Notes: generated by a model from the letters alone, not told the origin. DNA of 64,000 nt from Acidobacteriota bacterium (GCA_003225315.1 QHZD01000018.1:372001-436000), one strand, 5' to 3'; positions 8,626-17,457 are shown, numbered from the stretch's first letter. Numbers and translations are program-made.

Positions 8626-10479
8626 TCAGGCCGCGAGTGGCAATTCGATTCGGAACGTTGTGCCCCGGCCGACCTCCGAAGTAAAGTCTATCGAACCATT
8701 GAGAAGCTGCACAATCCGAAACGTGCTCGCGAGTCCGATTCCGCTACCCCCCGGACGCGTGGTGAAAAACAGTTGAAATATTTTCTGCCGGTTTTCCAGT
8801 GGGATACCTTTGCCGGTATCGCCCACGCTAATTTCCGCCATTTCACCGCGGCGGCTGAGGACGAGCCGCAATTGTCCGCCGTTGGGCATGGCTTCCGCGG
8901 CGTTCAGCACCAGATTCAGCACCGCCTGCTTGAGCAAAGCGCGATCCACGTAAACCTCTGGCACATCGATCGGCAGCAATTGAGCTAGTTGGATGTTGGA
9001 TTTCTGCAGCTGCGGCCGCGCGAACTCCAGCACTTCCTTCAAAAGTTCTGCAAGCTGCGTTTGTTCCAGCCGGATATCCATCGGCCGTGTGAAATCGAGG
9101 AAGCGTTTCACCACCGCGTCCAGCCGGTCGATTTCTTTGTCCAACACTTGAACGGCCTGTTGCGACGCGCCATCGGACTCCGCGGAAAGCGATTCCTTCA
9201 GATTTTCCAGCCACAGCCGCATGGAATTCAGTGGATTCTTCACTTCGTGCGCCACACCCGCGGTGATGCGCCCCAGCGCCGCCAGCCGTTCGCTCACTTG
9301 AAGTTGCGTATTGATGCTTTCCAGCGAATCCAGGTCCCGGAGCGTCACCAGCGCTCCCATCCGCTCACCATCTTCCTGGATGGCTTGTACGCTGACGCTC
9401 ACGCGCTTCGGGCCTTCGCTCGTCTCCAGTTCCGTTTCCGCCGCCACTTCGCTCAATTCGTCGCTTTCAATGTGCAGCGCCTCGTGCAACGGATGCCCGG
9501 GAGGAAAAATTTCCGTCACGCGCCGTCCCAGGAATTGTCCTGCTGGTTCACCGAGAAATTTTTCCGCCGCCGGGCTGATCATCACCGCGCGCGCATCCCG
9601 CGTGAACAGCAGCAATCCATCTTCAAGCCCAGCCATCACCGAATTCATGTTTTCGCGCATGGTGCTGAAAATTTCGTGTACTCCGCGCAATTGCTGGCCG
9701 ACCTGCGTAATTTTCCGGCTCACGAGTCCCAGTTCGTCCCCGCTTCCGCCGAAACCGGTAACCTCCGGCGAAGGCGCGTCGTATTGCCCCGCCGAAATAC
9801 GGTCCAGTTGCGCTGAGATGTCCTGCAAGGGCTCAAGCGTTGCCCGGCTGACCACGGCGGCGAGCAACGTTGAAATCGCCAGCGCTGCCAGTGCAAAAAT
9901 TCCCGACGTACGCAGGGCGGGAGCCATTTCGTCCAGGAGCAATCCAGTCGATATGGCCACTCGAATATCGAAAGGTTGGCCCCCGGCTTTGAAAGGCAAA
10001 CTGTACTCGTAGATCCTTGGTTTGCCCCGCAACACGGTGACCTTGTGCAGGAAGCCGCGTTGCATCAGGTCCGAAATCGCGCTGCGCCCCAGGTGAAATT
10101 TTCCCTCTTCCGACTTGTCGCTCGAAACCAGTACGATGCCGTCCTTGTCGATGATTGTGACTTCGTAAATAGCCGGTGAACCAATCGCGGCCTTTAGTTG
10201 CGCCTGCAGCCCTTCGCTCGATTGCAGCGCGTAACGCACGTAGTCGTGGATATCTTCCGCGGCGTTCGATTCCGGCCGCCAGCCGTGGCTGCTGGCATCG
10301 GCGAGGGCGCGTTGCACCCATTCAAAACTGTCTCCCGCCAGTTCTACCGTGCGCTTGTTGGTCTCGCGCAGCACGTGTTCGAGCAACTGCCAGAAGGACA
10401 CACCTGACAGGACTGCCGCGACGAGCAGCACCAGGCTCGTCATCACCAGCGTAAGTTTTGTCCGCAGCCGCAGCTGCAT
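8626..10479 (-). CDS. Membrane sensor histidine kinase (HAMP, PAS, HisKA, HATPase)
   Basis: 617 residues. TM1 (about 10-32), a periplasmic sensor segment of about 150 residues, TM2 (about 187-210), HAMP, a PAS-like domain (about 290-390, containing FTRDARAVMISPAAEKFLGEP), HisKA with the phospho-acceptor His in AHEVKNPLNS, and a HATPase with N-box LNLVLNAAEAMPNGG, DTGKGIP and GSGIGLAS. The AHEVKNPL box is that of NtrB/AtoS-like kinases, and the next gene upstream (9 bases away) encodes an NtrC-type response regulator, its obvious partner. Signal unknown. AGGGA lies about 7 bases before the ATG. Confidence 0.95.
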   Translation of the reverse strand: MQLRLRTKLTLVMTSLVLLVAAVLSGVSFWQLLEHVLRETNKRTVELAGDSFEWVQRALADASSHGWRPESNAAEDIHDYVRYALQSSEGLQAQLKAAIGSPAIYEVTIIDKDGIVLVSSDKSEEGKFHLGRSAISDLMQRGFLHKVTVLRGKPRIYEYSLPFKAGGQPFDIRVAISTGLLLDEMAPALRTSGIFALAALAISTLLAAVVSRATLEPLQDISAQLDRISAGQYDAPSPEVTGFGGSGDELGLVSRKITQVGQQLRGVHEIFSTMRENMNSVMAGLEDGLLLFTRDARAVMISPAAEKFLGEPAGQFLGRRVTEIFPPGHPLHEALHIESDELSEVAAETELETSEGPKRVSVSVQAIQEDGERMGALVTLRDLDSLESINTQLQVSERLAALGRITAGVAHEVKNPLNSMRLWLENLKESLSAESDGASQQAVQVLDKEIDRLDAVVKRFLDFTRPMDIRLEQTQLAELLKEVLEFARPQLQKSNIQLAQLLPIDVPEVYVDRALLKQAVLNLVLNAAEAMPNGGQLRLVLSRRGEMAEISVGDTGKGIPLENRQKIFQLFFTTRPGGSGIGLASTFRIVQLLNGSIDFTSEVGRGTTFRIELPLAA

Positions 10480-10488
10480 TCTGCGTCC

Positions 10489-11913
10489 CTACTCTGCTTC
10501 GGCGCGGTCGCCGCCGTATTCTTTCAGCTTATTATGAAGTGTTTTCAGACTGATGCCGAGCAGTTCCGCCGCCCGTGTTTTATTGTTTCCCGTTGCGCTC
10601 AGCGTCTGCAGGATCAGTTCGCGCTCCATGGCATCCACCGTCGTTCCCACGGGAAACTTGATCGCGGAAAGATCGCTCGGCCCTTTCGCTCCCGTCTTTC
10701 CGAATTCTCCCGGCAGGCACGAGCGCGTAATCAGATCTTTTTCGCACATGATGGCGGCGCGCTCCAGCACGTTGCGCAGCTCGCGGATATTCCCCGGCCA
10801 CGTGTGCCCCATGAAAATGTCCAGAACCTCCGCGCCGATCCCGCGCACGTGCTTGCTATGCTTGGTGTTGACGTCGCGCAAAATATAGTCGACCAGCAGC
10901 GAAATGTCTTCCTTATGTTCGCGCAGCGGCGGCAGGTGGATGTGAAACACGTTCAGCCGAAAATATAGATCCTGCCGTAATTGGCCGCTACTGACCGCCT
11001 GCTCCGGTTCCTTGTTGGTTGCCGCAATAACGCGCACGTCCACCGGGGTCTCACTCTTGCTCCCCAGCCGCCGCACTTTGCGGTCCTCCAGTACGCGCAA
11101 CAGCTTCGCTTGCGTCGGCGCCGGCATTTCGCCGATTTCATCGAGCAGCAGCGTGCCTCCGTCCGCCAATTCGAAGCAGCCGATTCGCCGCTCGGCCGCG
11201 CCTGTAAACGCTCCGCGCTCGTGGCCAAAAATCTCGCTCTCCATCAGCGTTTCCGGAATCGCCGAGCAATTGATCGCCACAAACGGTCCGTTGGCGCGCG
11301 GCGAAAGCTTGTGCAGCGTCCGCGCCACAATTTCCTTGCCCGAACCGGTCTCTCCCGTGATCAACACCGACGCCGAGCTTGGCGCCGCCGTCTCTACGAT
11401 GCGCATCACTTCCTGCATGTGCTTGGACGCTCCCACGAGGTCACCCAGCCGTCCCGTCTCGCGCAATTGCCGCTGCAGCACTGCGAGCTGCCGCGCGTCA
11501 CGCGCTTTGCCCAGCGCCCGGTCCAGCAGCGCCCGCAGCACTGGCCCCTTCAGAGGCTTTTCGATGTACCAAAACGCTCCTGCCTCGATCGCCGCCACCG
11601 CGCGTTCTTCGCTTCCTTTGCCCGTAATGATGATGGCGGGCACGCCGTGGAGTTCCGCCCCGAGCTGCTTCAGCAGGTCCAGCCCGTTCATCCCGGGCAA
11701 TTCCACGTCCGCGATCAGCGTGTCCGGCTGGTAGCTCGCGAATTTTGCCAGCGCTTCTTCCGCCGTTCCCACGCCCACCACGTCGCAGCCCCATCGCTGC
11801 AAAAGTTGTTCATAGCCCTTGCGCGCATTGTCTTCATCTTCGACAATCAGCACGCGGTCCTTCCGCTCCACCATTTCCATCGCCCGCACCGCTGCCCGCG
11901 TTTCTTCCGGCAT
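10489..11913 (-). CDS. NtrC-family sigma-54-dependent response regulator
   Basis: 474 residues in three domains. Receiver (about 18-130) with acidic pocket VEDED and phospho-acceptor Asp in LIADVELPGMNG; AAA+ domain (about 160-390) with Walker A GETGSGKE, the sigma-54 contact loop GAFTGA, Walker B LLLDEIGEMP and an arginine-finger region; C-terminal Fis-type helix-turn-helix (about 435-470, NNKTRAAELLGISLKTLHNKL). It activates RNA polymerase bound to sigma-54 at promoters when phosphorylated by the kinase encoded just downstream. A convincing -24/-12 promoter was not found in the immediate surroundings, so the targets are unknown. Confidence 0.95.
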   Translation of the reverse strand: MPEETRAAVRAMEMVERKDRVLIVEDEDNARKGYEQLLQRWGCDVVGVGTAEEALAKFASYQPDTLIADVELPGMNGLDLLKQLGAELHGVPAIIITGKGSEERAVAAIEAGAFWYIEKPLKGPVLRALLDRALGKARDARQLAVLQRQLRETGRLGDLVGASKHMQEVMRIVETAAPSSASVLITGETGSGKEIVARTLHKLSPRANGPFVAINCSAIPETLMESEIFGHERGAFTGAAERRIGCFELADGGTLLLDEIGEMPAPTQAKLLRVLEDRKVRRLGSKSETPVDVRVIAATNKEPEQAVSSGQLRQDLYFRLNVFHIHLPPLREHKEDISLLVDYILRDVNTKHSKHVRGIGAEVLDIFMGHTWPGNIRELRNVLERAAIMCEKDLITRSCLPGEFGKTGAKGPSDLSAIKFPVGTTVDAMERELILQTLSATGNNKTRAAELLGISLKTLHNKLKEYGGDRAEAE

Positions 11914-11975
11914 GGCTCCCAGCCTCTCTTCGGCATGTTTTAGATGATTGGCGTAAACACTGCTGAGCTGGACAC

Positions 11976-12005
11976 TTCGACTCTAACAATCTGCCCGCCG
12001 CTTGC
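11976..12005. repeat. Short dispersed repeat, copy A
   Basis: Thirty bases beginning TTCGAC and containing AATCTGCCC and CCGCTTGC, upstream of the NtrC-type gene. The stretch 14873-14902 matches it at 26 of 30 positions in the same orientation. The copies flank the HD-GYP and haem-cyclase-like genes. No coding role is apparent in either place. Confidence 0.5.
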
Positions 12006-12212
12006 CAAGTTCTCTGCCGTTCTCTAAATCTGCGCGCCGCCGGAGTCTCCGCAACATGCATTTCGGGGGCTGAGAAGACCAACACTTGTCCCCTGCCTGC
12101 TCTTATCGGAATTGTGAGACCTGCGGAAGTGTTCGCGATGTGCAGCCATCAGGTTGGCAACGCTTTATGGCATTTTCCCAGTGCGTCGAGTACACAGACG
12201 AACGCTCAGCCG

Positions 12213-13202
12213 CTAAACGTAATCCGGGGTCAGCGTCGTTCTTTTCCCTGAGGGCAAGTACTCGTTCTCTCTGCAGACTTGCGAAAACTTCAAAACCACG
12301 GAAGCATCGAGCCAGCCGTTCCGTGCTTCGGTGAAGAGAATCTGTGACGCTTCCTCGGAAGGGAGAGCTCCCCGGTAAGGACGATTGGTAGTCAGGGCAT
12401 CGTAGATGTCCGCGATCTGTAAGATCCTCGCTTTCAGCGGAATGTCCTCTCCGCGAAGACCATCCGGATAGCCGCTCCCGTCCATTTTTTCATGATGATG
12501 CCGGATCACAGGGAGGATTCTGCGAAGCGACTTGAGAGGCGCGCAGATTTTTTCTCCAATAATCGGATGCTCCTGCATGATTCTTCTCTCCTCCGCGTTC
12601 AAAGGCCCGGGTTTGAGAAGGATGCTTTCTGGCACGCCAATTTTCCCTATGTCGTGAAGCCAACTGGCGATGCGGAGTTCGTGCAGGTCTTCGTCTCCAA
12701 GGCCGAGGCTTTCTCCCAGTTCCCCCGCGAATCCCACAAGACGCTTCGAGTGGCCGTTCCGCAAGTTTTGTTTTGAATCGACGCTCCGTGCCAGCGAAAA
12801 CACCACGGACTTGGCCTGCTCATCCATGTATTTCTTGAGCCGCAGAAGTGTCTGGACGCGGCCGAGCAAATCCCAGAGCGATGGAGGGGTAGCCCAGATA
12901 TCCATTGCCCCGGCTTCGCGTCCGCGCTGTACGTCCCACTGATCCGGCGAGGGTTTCACCAGAACGACTGGCGTGAGCTGATTGAGGGGGTCTTCCTTCA
13001 GCAGGCGGCAAAGTTCGAAACTGCCGATGTCCGGCAAACTATCGTAGAGGAGAACCAAGTCCGGCTGCATCTCCAGGCAGCAGCTCAAAGCGGATTCGCC
13101 ATTTGCTGCTGTATCTAGATCGCATTGCTGGCTCTGCAGGAAAGATTGCAATTCTTCGCGATCCGCCGAGACAAAATCCACTAGCAAGATGGCCGGGTTC
13201 AT
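12213..13202 (-). CDS. HD-GYP domain protein with degenerate receiver domain
   Basis: 329 residues. The C-terminal HD-GYP domain is canonical: His183-Asp184 in WLHDIGKIG, EHPIIGEKI, HHHEKMDGSGYP (GYP 244-246) and ARILQIADIYDALT, all metal-ligand and substrate motifs of cyclic-di-GMP phosphodiesterases. The N-terminal receiver (about 4-120) is unusual: the acidic pocket reads VDF rather than VDD, and the phospho-acceptor position reads Tyr53 followed by Asp54 (LLYDSLPD instead of LLDxxLPD), although the conserved Lys83 is kept. ATG at 13202 (GAGG 7 bases upstream) is preferred over an upstream in-frame start at 13247. Stands alone, between the NtrC system and the haem protein. Confidence 0.92.
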   Translation of the reverse strand: MNPAILLVDFVSADREELQSFLQSQQCDLDTAANGESALSCCLEMQPDLVLLYDSLPDIGSFELCRLLKEDPLNQLTPVVLVKPSPDQWDVQRGREAGAMDIWATPPSLWDLLGRVQTLLRLKKYMDEQAKSVVFSLARSVDSKQNLRNGHSKRLVGFAGELGESLGLGDEDLHELRIASWLHDIGKIGVPESILLKPGPLNAEERRIMQEHPIIGEKICAPLKSLRRILPVIRHHHEKMDGSGYPDGLRGEDIPLKARILQIADIYDALTTNRPYRGALPSEEASQILFTEARNGWLDASVVLKFSQVCRENEYLPSGKRTTLTPDYV

Positions 13203-13711
13203 GCTTGCCTCGCTGTTTGTCCGCAATTGGGGTCCTGAACGCGCCACCCCCCATGCCAGACAACAAGTTTTTAATGGATTGGTCTTCCCTCGATCTCCAA
13301 TCCCTGTACTCGGAGGCCCCCGCCTCCGCTTCCCGGGGAAGAGAATGAATGCCTAGAGTTCGAGCATGCTCTTGAAGTTCCAAAAGGGGAACCACCATAA
13401 GTGGCTAAGAATTAAGCTCTTACGACGCGCCTGGCGGATATGGGGAGATTGGCACAAGGAATAATTTTCATAGCGGCTTGCAGTGTTTACCTGATGCCGC
13501 TTTCGCGAATCCTCCTTTCGAACTCTCTTCGCCACCTGGAATTGCTTGACTCTTGCGGTCGAAACGCCCCGTAAGTCGCGTTTTGGGACATATGGCCCTC
13601 GCGCCCACGGGCAGCGTTCGTGGTAACCTCTTTCGCTGGGTGGAAACTTCTTGCGCCTTGCCCGCGCGGCGCGATCCCGTTTCGACCTTTGCATAAAGGG
13701 AGAAGGTTCCC
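13203..13711. other. Intergenic region between divergent genes
   Basis: About 500 bases separating the leftward HD-GYP gene from the rightward haem/cyclase-like gene. Both promoters must lie here. Open frames inside it (for example on the minus strand at 13353-13694) are Arg-rich, without good starts, and are judged non-coding. A cyclic-di-GMP riboswitch was considered because of the neighbour but no convincing conserved core was found. Confidence 0.5.
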
Positions 13712-14839
13712 ATGACTGCTACCGTGCAGCGAATAAGCGCCCTTGGGGCATGTCTCCTGGCCGGAATCGCCGTGGTTTGCTGGCGCGCGGAAACGAGAGC
13801 CGCCAGCCCATGGGACCAGAGGGCCGCCGCCGCTTACCTGGATCAAAGGGCCGGCTGGTGGATGGCATGGCCCAAGGCCGCCCGCGATCACGAAACCTTC
13901 TGCGTGTCTTGTCATACGGCAGTGCCGTACGCGCTCTCGCGGCCTGCCCTTCGTAAGGCCCTTGCGGAAGAAGCCCCTTCCCCGAACGAACGCAGGCTCC
14001 TGGAAAACGTCACCAAACGGGTGCGCCTTTGGAAGGAAGTTGCGCCGTTCTACAGCGACGCGGATCGCGGCGTTTACAAGACCGTCGAGTCTCGCGGCAC
14101 CGAATCGGTTCTCAATGCGCTGATTCTCGCCAGTAATGACGCGCGGCGCGGCAAACTAAGCAGCGACACGCGCATGGCCCTGGAAAACATGTGGGCAGAG
14201 CAGCAAACCACCGGAAACAGAAAGGGCGCGTGGTCCTGGCTGCGCTTCGCCAATGAGCCCTGGGAAGCCGACGATTCGGACTACTATGGAGCCGCTCTTG
14301 CCGCCGTCGCGGCCGGCACCGCCCCCGGGAATTATCTCGCCAGACCGGAAATCCAGAATAACCTCAAGATGCTGCGCGAATACTTGAATCGCGAATCCGC
14401 GGCGCAACCTGCCATCAATCGCGTTGCACTCTTGTGGGCTTCGGCGAAACTGCCCGGACTCCTCGCGCCGCAACAGCAGAAAGCCATCATCGATGAAGTT
14501 CTTGGCAAGCAGCAGGCAGACGGAGGCTGGAGTCTGTCGTCACTCGTTGTCGGCTGGAAACGAAACGATGGCACGCCGCAGGAAGCCATGAGCGACGGCT
14601 ACTCTACAGGGCTGATCGCATTCGTCCTGCAACAAGTGGGAATTCCCCGGGAGAATCCCCAACAGAAGCTGGCGCTCGCTTGGCTTACTTCCAATCAGAA
14701 CAAAACAGAAGGTTTCTGGCTGGCCTACTCCTTAAACAAAAATGAAGCCCATCATCTGACTCCCAGCACCGCGCTCTTCATGAACGATGCCGCCACCGCC
14801 TACGCCGTTCTCGCCCTCACCGAGGCCACCCAGCACTGA
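13712..14839 (+). CDS. Secreted terpenoid-cyclase-fold protein with c-type haem motif
   Basis: 375 residues: signal peptide (LGACLLAGIAVVCWRAETRA), then a single CVSCH haem-attachment motif (Cys64, Cys67, His68), then alpha-alpha toroid repeats like those of squalene-hopene cyclases, including a QW-type motif QQADGGW (267-273) and a helical pattern of repeated GxxxALAAxxAG. The cyclase DxDD catalytic motif is not seen (closest is EADDSD, 185-190), so cyclase activity is doubtful. With the haem site it should fold in the periplasm and be matured by the cytochrome c system; it may bind or oxidise a substrate there. GGGAGAAGG precedes the ATG. It appears to be a single-gene unit. Confidence 0.78.
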   Translation: MTATVQRISALGACLLAGIAVVCWRAETRAASPWDQRAAAAYLDQRAGWWMAWPKAARDHETFCVSCHTAVPYALSRPALRKALAEEAPSPNERRLLENVTKRVRLWKEVAPFYSDADRGVYKTVESRGTESVLNALILASNDARRGKLSSDTRMALENMWAEQQTTGNRKGAWSWLRFANEPWEADDSDYYGAALAAVAAGTAPGNYLARPEIQNNLKMLREYLNRESAAQPAINRVALLWASAKLPGLLAPQQQKAIIDEVLGKQQADGGWSLSSLVVGWKRNDGTPQEAMSDGYSTGLIAFVLQQVGIPRENPQQKLALAWLTSNQNKTEGFWLAYSLNKNEAHHLTPSTALFMNDAATAYAVLALTEATQH

Positions 14840-14872
14840 ATCCGACCGCGCCGTTCAGCAGGAACTTCCCAA

Positions 14873-14902
14873 TTCGACCTTAGCAATCTGCCCACCGCTT
14901 GC
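14873..14902. repeat. Short dispersed repeat, copy B
   Basis: Thirty bases matching 11976-12005 at 26 of 30 positions in the same orientation, located about 33 bases after the stop of the haem/cyclase-like gene. It marks the left side of a patch of AT-richer unknown genes. Confidence 0.5.
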
Positions 14903-14947
14903 AAGGAACAAGCCGCTGCGCGAGCCGATAAGGAGTGGAGAGCAAAC

Positions 14948-15418
14948 TCAAATACTTGTGGTGTGTCTCCAACTCAGTGCCACGCTCCTAACGGATTCGT
15001 ATTCTGGTAGCGCCCTAGGAATTAAGATGCAGCCCCAAAGCCGTGTTCCGAATCTCCCATATTTTGAAATCTCCAGACCCGCGACACGGAAAGCGTTACC
15101 CTCAATTTCCGTAACTGACTTTATTTCATTTTTTCGTAAGGACTTCTCACGACTAGGGTAAACAACCCTAATACAATCATCGGAAACCACCAATGTATGT
15201 GGAAAATTCCTTGCAACCTCCCAAAGCTCGGTTAGCAGAGCGACAACAACGCCACTGATTACCGATAAAACGAAGCTAAGGTGCTTTCCAGAGTGCGCAT
15301 TCCACTGAATATTGAATATTTCGGCGGCTGTAATGCATACGACGATGAGCAAAATTCTCTTTGGCATTTGCTTGCTGCCATAGCCAGCCATCTCCGATGT
15401 GACGGTATAGGACTGCAT
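14948..15418 (-). CDS. Hypothetical membrane protein, possible bacterial PH-like domain
   Basis: 156 residues. Two predicted membrane helices (about 21-37, ILLIVVCITAAEIF, and 48-66, FVLSVISGVVVALLTEL) are followed by a mainly beta domain: TLVVSDDCIRVVYPSREKSL, IKSVTEIEGNAFRV, GCILIPRALPEYESV. That strand-turn-helix ending after an ILIPRALP-type loop resembles YcxB/bPH-like domains, a tentative reading. A purine-rich GGGGGGAGC precedes the ATG. The gene lies in a patch that is visibly less GC-rich than its surroundings. Function unknown. Confidence 0.62.
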   Translation of the reverse strand: MQSYTVTSEMAGYGSKQMPKRILLIVVCITAAEIFNIQWNAHSGKHLSFVLSVISGVVVALLTELWEVARNFPHTLVVSDDCIRVVYPSREKSLRKNEIKSVTEIEGNAFRVAGLEISKYGRFGTRLWGCILIPRALPEYESVRSVALSWRHTTSI

Positions 15419-15555
15419 GCTCCCCCCTTTCTACATCGGGAGAGAATAACTTTCCAGCAATCTACAAAATGGGAGGAGATTCCAAAGTTCACCACCACGT
15501 AAGGCCAGATAAGTCGCGAAACCGGACAAGTGCCCTGTCACCTTTCGTGCTGGGT

Positions 15556-16101
15556 TTACTGGGAGCTGCCGCCCGTTCGACGGCTAGCGTTTTCCAGAGC
15601 CTTATCCAGTCGGTCCAACTGGTCGCGAAGGTCACCGAGTCTGACCTCTTCCGCTCGCAATTGTTGCTCGGCGTCTATTTCTCGTGTTTGCAGTTGCTGT
15701 TCTTGGCTTTCTAGCGACTCGAGTCTTGCCTTGCTCCGGGCAACAACACCCTCAAGCTCTTTCCGCTGCGTGGCAGGATTCTCCAAGTTGCTTGTGAAGT
15801 CCTCTTGCTGCTTGACGTCAGCGGCCACGTGCTTCCGTTCATCTTGAATTCTCGCCAGCTTATCCCTGGCTTCATCCATACGTTGAGACGCGCGCGCGAC
15901 AGCCGCTTCCTGCCCTTGCAGCCGATAGATGAGAATTTGTGCCCTTTGCCCCGCAATGGTTGTCGTCTGCAAATCCTGCCGCAGTTGGCGTACTTCGGAT
16001 AGCAGAGCCTGCAGCGTTTGAGAATCCCCCGGGGTTGACTGCCCAAAACAATCGGGTGAAATAAGCAGAAGGCCCAACACAATTAATGGTAAGCGATTCA
16101 T
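15556..16101 (-). CDS. Secreted coiled-coil protein
   Basis: 181 residues. A signal peptide (LPLIVLGLLLISPDCFGQ) is followed almost wholly by heptad-pattern helix from residue 25 to 175 (LLSEVRQLRQDLQTTTIAG, ARASQRMDEARDKLARIQD, LESLESQEQQLQTREIDAE). It should form a long periplasmic coiled coil. Similar short coiled-coil proteins are common in Acidobacteriota genomes without a known role. Leftward, with the PH-like gene 137 bases downstream. No catalytic motif. Confidence 0.72.
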   Translation of the reverse strand: MNRLPLIVLGLLLISPDCFGQSTPGDSQTLQALLSEVRQLRQDLQTTTIAGQRAQILIYRLQGQEAAVARASQRMDEARDKLARIQDERKHVAADVKQQEDFTSNLENPATQRKELEGVVARSKARLESLESQEQQLQTREIDAEQQLRAEEVRLGDLRDQLDRLDKALENASRRTGGSSQ

Positions 16102-16462
16102 CGGTCACCCCCGGACGAATTGTATCCGAGATCACCAACTCTATTTGTGATTTGGGCTGCCGGGCCAGCGGTTAGTGAAATGTAATGAGACCATCGCGCA
16201 TTTTCCGGCCACATCGACAAGGGCAGCGTTCTCACCGGAAATGCAAACCGCCCGCCTTTCCGAGCGAATTTCACGGGCAGTGGGCTAATTTCTCGCCCAC
16301 CACCAATTTCACCAAATGACTCTTGCCTTTCGATGGCCATGTGATACAATTCTCTTCAGGTAAATCTGCGTAGATCCTTCGGCTTTTCGCATCGCAACCC
16401 ATTCCCGAACTCCACCCGCAGAGGGTGCTATAAATTAAGTAGGGAAGGAGTGTCTCGATATC
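16102..16462. other. Intergenic region between divergent genes
   Basis: About 360 bases between the leftward coiled-coil gene and the rightward two-helix membrane protein gene. No coding frame with a ribosome site, RNA gene, or clear repeat was recognised. It must hold the promoters for both genes. Confidence 0.45.
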
Positions 16463-17416
16463 ATGGCGTGGCGTGAACAGACGGAACGCTATGGCGGGGC
16501 CGCATTTCTCGGTATCCCAGCGTTTGACGGTTTTGTGTGGATGCTCGATAATTGGGCGCGAATGGAGCTGCTTGTAAGGCTCCACAGCTATCTCCCAGCA
16601 TTTCTAGTTAATCCGGGCACAGCATTCATTTGCACTTGTACAGGTTTGTGGTTGTTGTATCTTTCACATGCCAGACAACTTAGACGTGTGGGCGAGGGTT
16701 CCAGATCAAAATTAGTAGACACGTCTGGGACGGAATATCAGAGCATAGAGAAGCCTGGATGGTTGATTCCTGTTGCTATCGTTTTCGGACTGGCGCTTGT
16801 CGCGACGCCAATTCTGGCGATTGGATTTTCCTTCGCATACAAAGGCAACCCACCGAGTGCGCGAAGTACTCCACGCCCACCGTATTTCGCCTATTTCAAA
16901 ACTCCGCCGGTGAAAGCGGCACCAAGGACTCTAAACCCGCCTCCGATCCAAATCGCACCGGGAGGAATAAATATAGGCAGAGACAACAGAGGAACGGCAA
17001 TAGTAAATAACCTTGGTCCGCCATCCCGCAGAATACCTGCAGCGGTCCGGGCGGATGTAATAGCAGTTCTAAAGAGGAAGCCTGGCAAGATCACAATCAA
17101 CTACATCATGGGAGATGAACCTTATCAATTTGCAACAGATATGTACGAAGTCTTGCAAGCTGCTGGCTGGAATATCGTAGGCATGCGTGCCGTCATGTTA
17201 GACAAACCCTGGAAGGGTGCAATGGTACGCTTCCATGTAAAGGAAAAACTAAATCTGCCAGATAGGGCTCGTGTAGATGTTCCGGACGACAGTCTTGCGG
17301 GTATCCTTATCGGCGCGCTAATGCAAGCAAATATCAGGGAGGTAACAGTTCAACCGACCCCGGATGAACCGGAAGACTCCCTCTCATTTGTAATTGGGCC
17401 GTATCCAAAGGACTAA
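16463..17416 (+). CDS. Membrane protein of unknown function with novel-looking C-terminal domain
   Basis: 317 residues. Two predicted membrane helices (about 45-66 and 99-125) are followed by a Pro-rich linker, a short beta motif GGINIGRDNRGTAIVNNLG (residues about 168-186), and a compact alpha/beta C-terminal domain of about 125 residues with KITINYIMGDEPYQFATDM, LQAAGWNIVGMRAV and a terminal SLSFVIGPYPKD. The IGxDNxGTAxVNN motif recurs in many bacterial membrane proteins of unknown role, often between a membrane anchor and a sensory or effector domain (family knowledge, from memory). No catalytic residues can be assigned. Base composition is more AT-rich than the flanks, hinting at transfer. 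Confidence 0.68.
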   Translation: MAWREQTERYGGAAFLGIPAFDGFVWMLDNWARMELLVRLHSYLPAFLVNPGTAFICTCTGLWLLYLSHARQLRRVGEGSRSKLVDTSGTEYQSIEKPGWLIPVAIVFGLALVATPILAIGFSFAYKGNPPSARSTPRPPYFAYFKTPPVKAAPRTLNPPPIQIAPGGINIGRDNRGTAIVNNLGPPSRRIPAAVRADVIAVLKRKPGKITINYIMGDEPYQFATDMYEVLQAAGWNIVGMRAVMLDKPWKGAMVRFHVKEKLNLPDRARVDVPDDSLAGILIGALMQANIREVTVQPTPDEPEDSLSFVIGPYPKD

Positions 17417-17457
17417 GCTTACGTCCCATTTTGCACTGTTTTGGTGCAACGCAACCA

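Noticed and set aside
11834..12085. Minus-strand frame of 83 codons upstream of the NtrC-type gene.
   Set aside because: Arg/Gly-rich, no ribosome site, overlaps the start of a well-supported gene in another frame.
13203..13711. Possible c-di-GMP riboswitch between the HD-GYP gene and the haem/cyclase-like gene.
   Set aside because: Some GC-rich pairings exist but the conserved GEMM core and tetraloop/receptor could not be found by eye.
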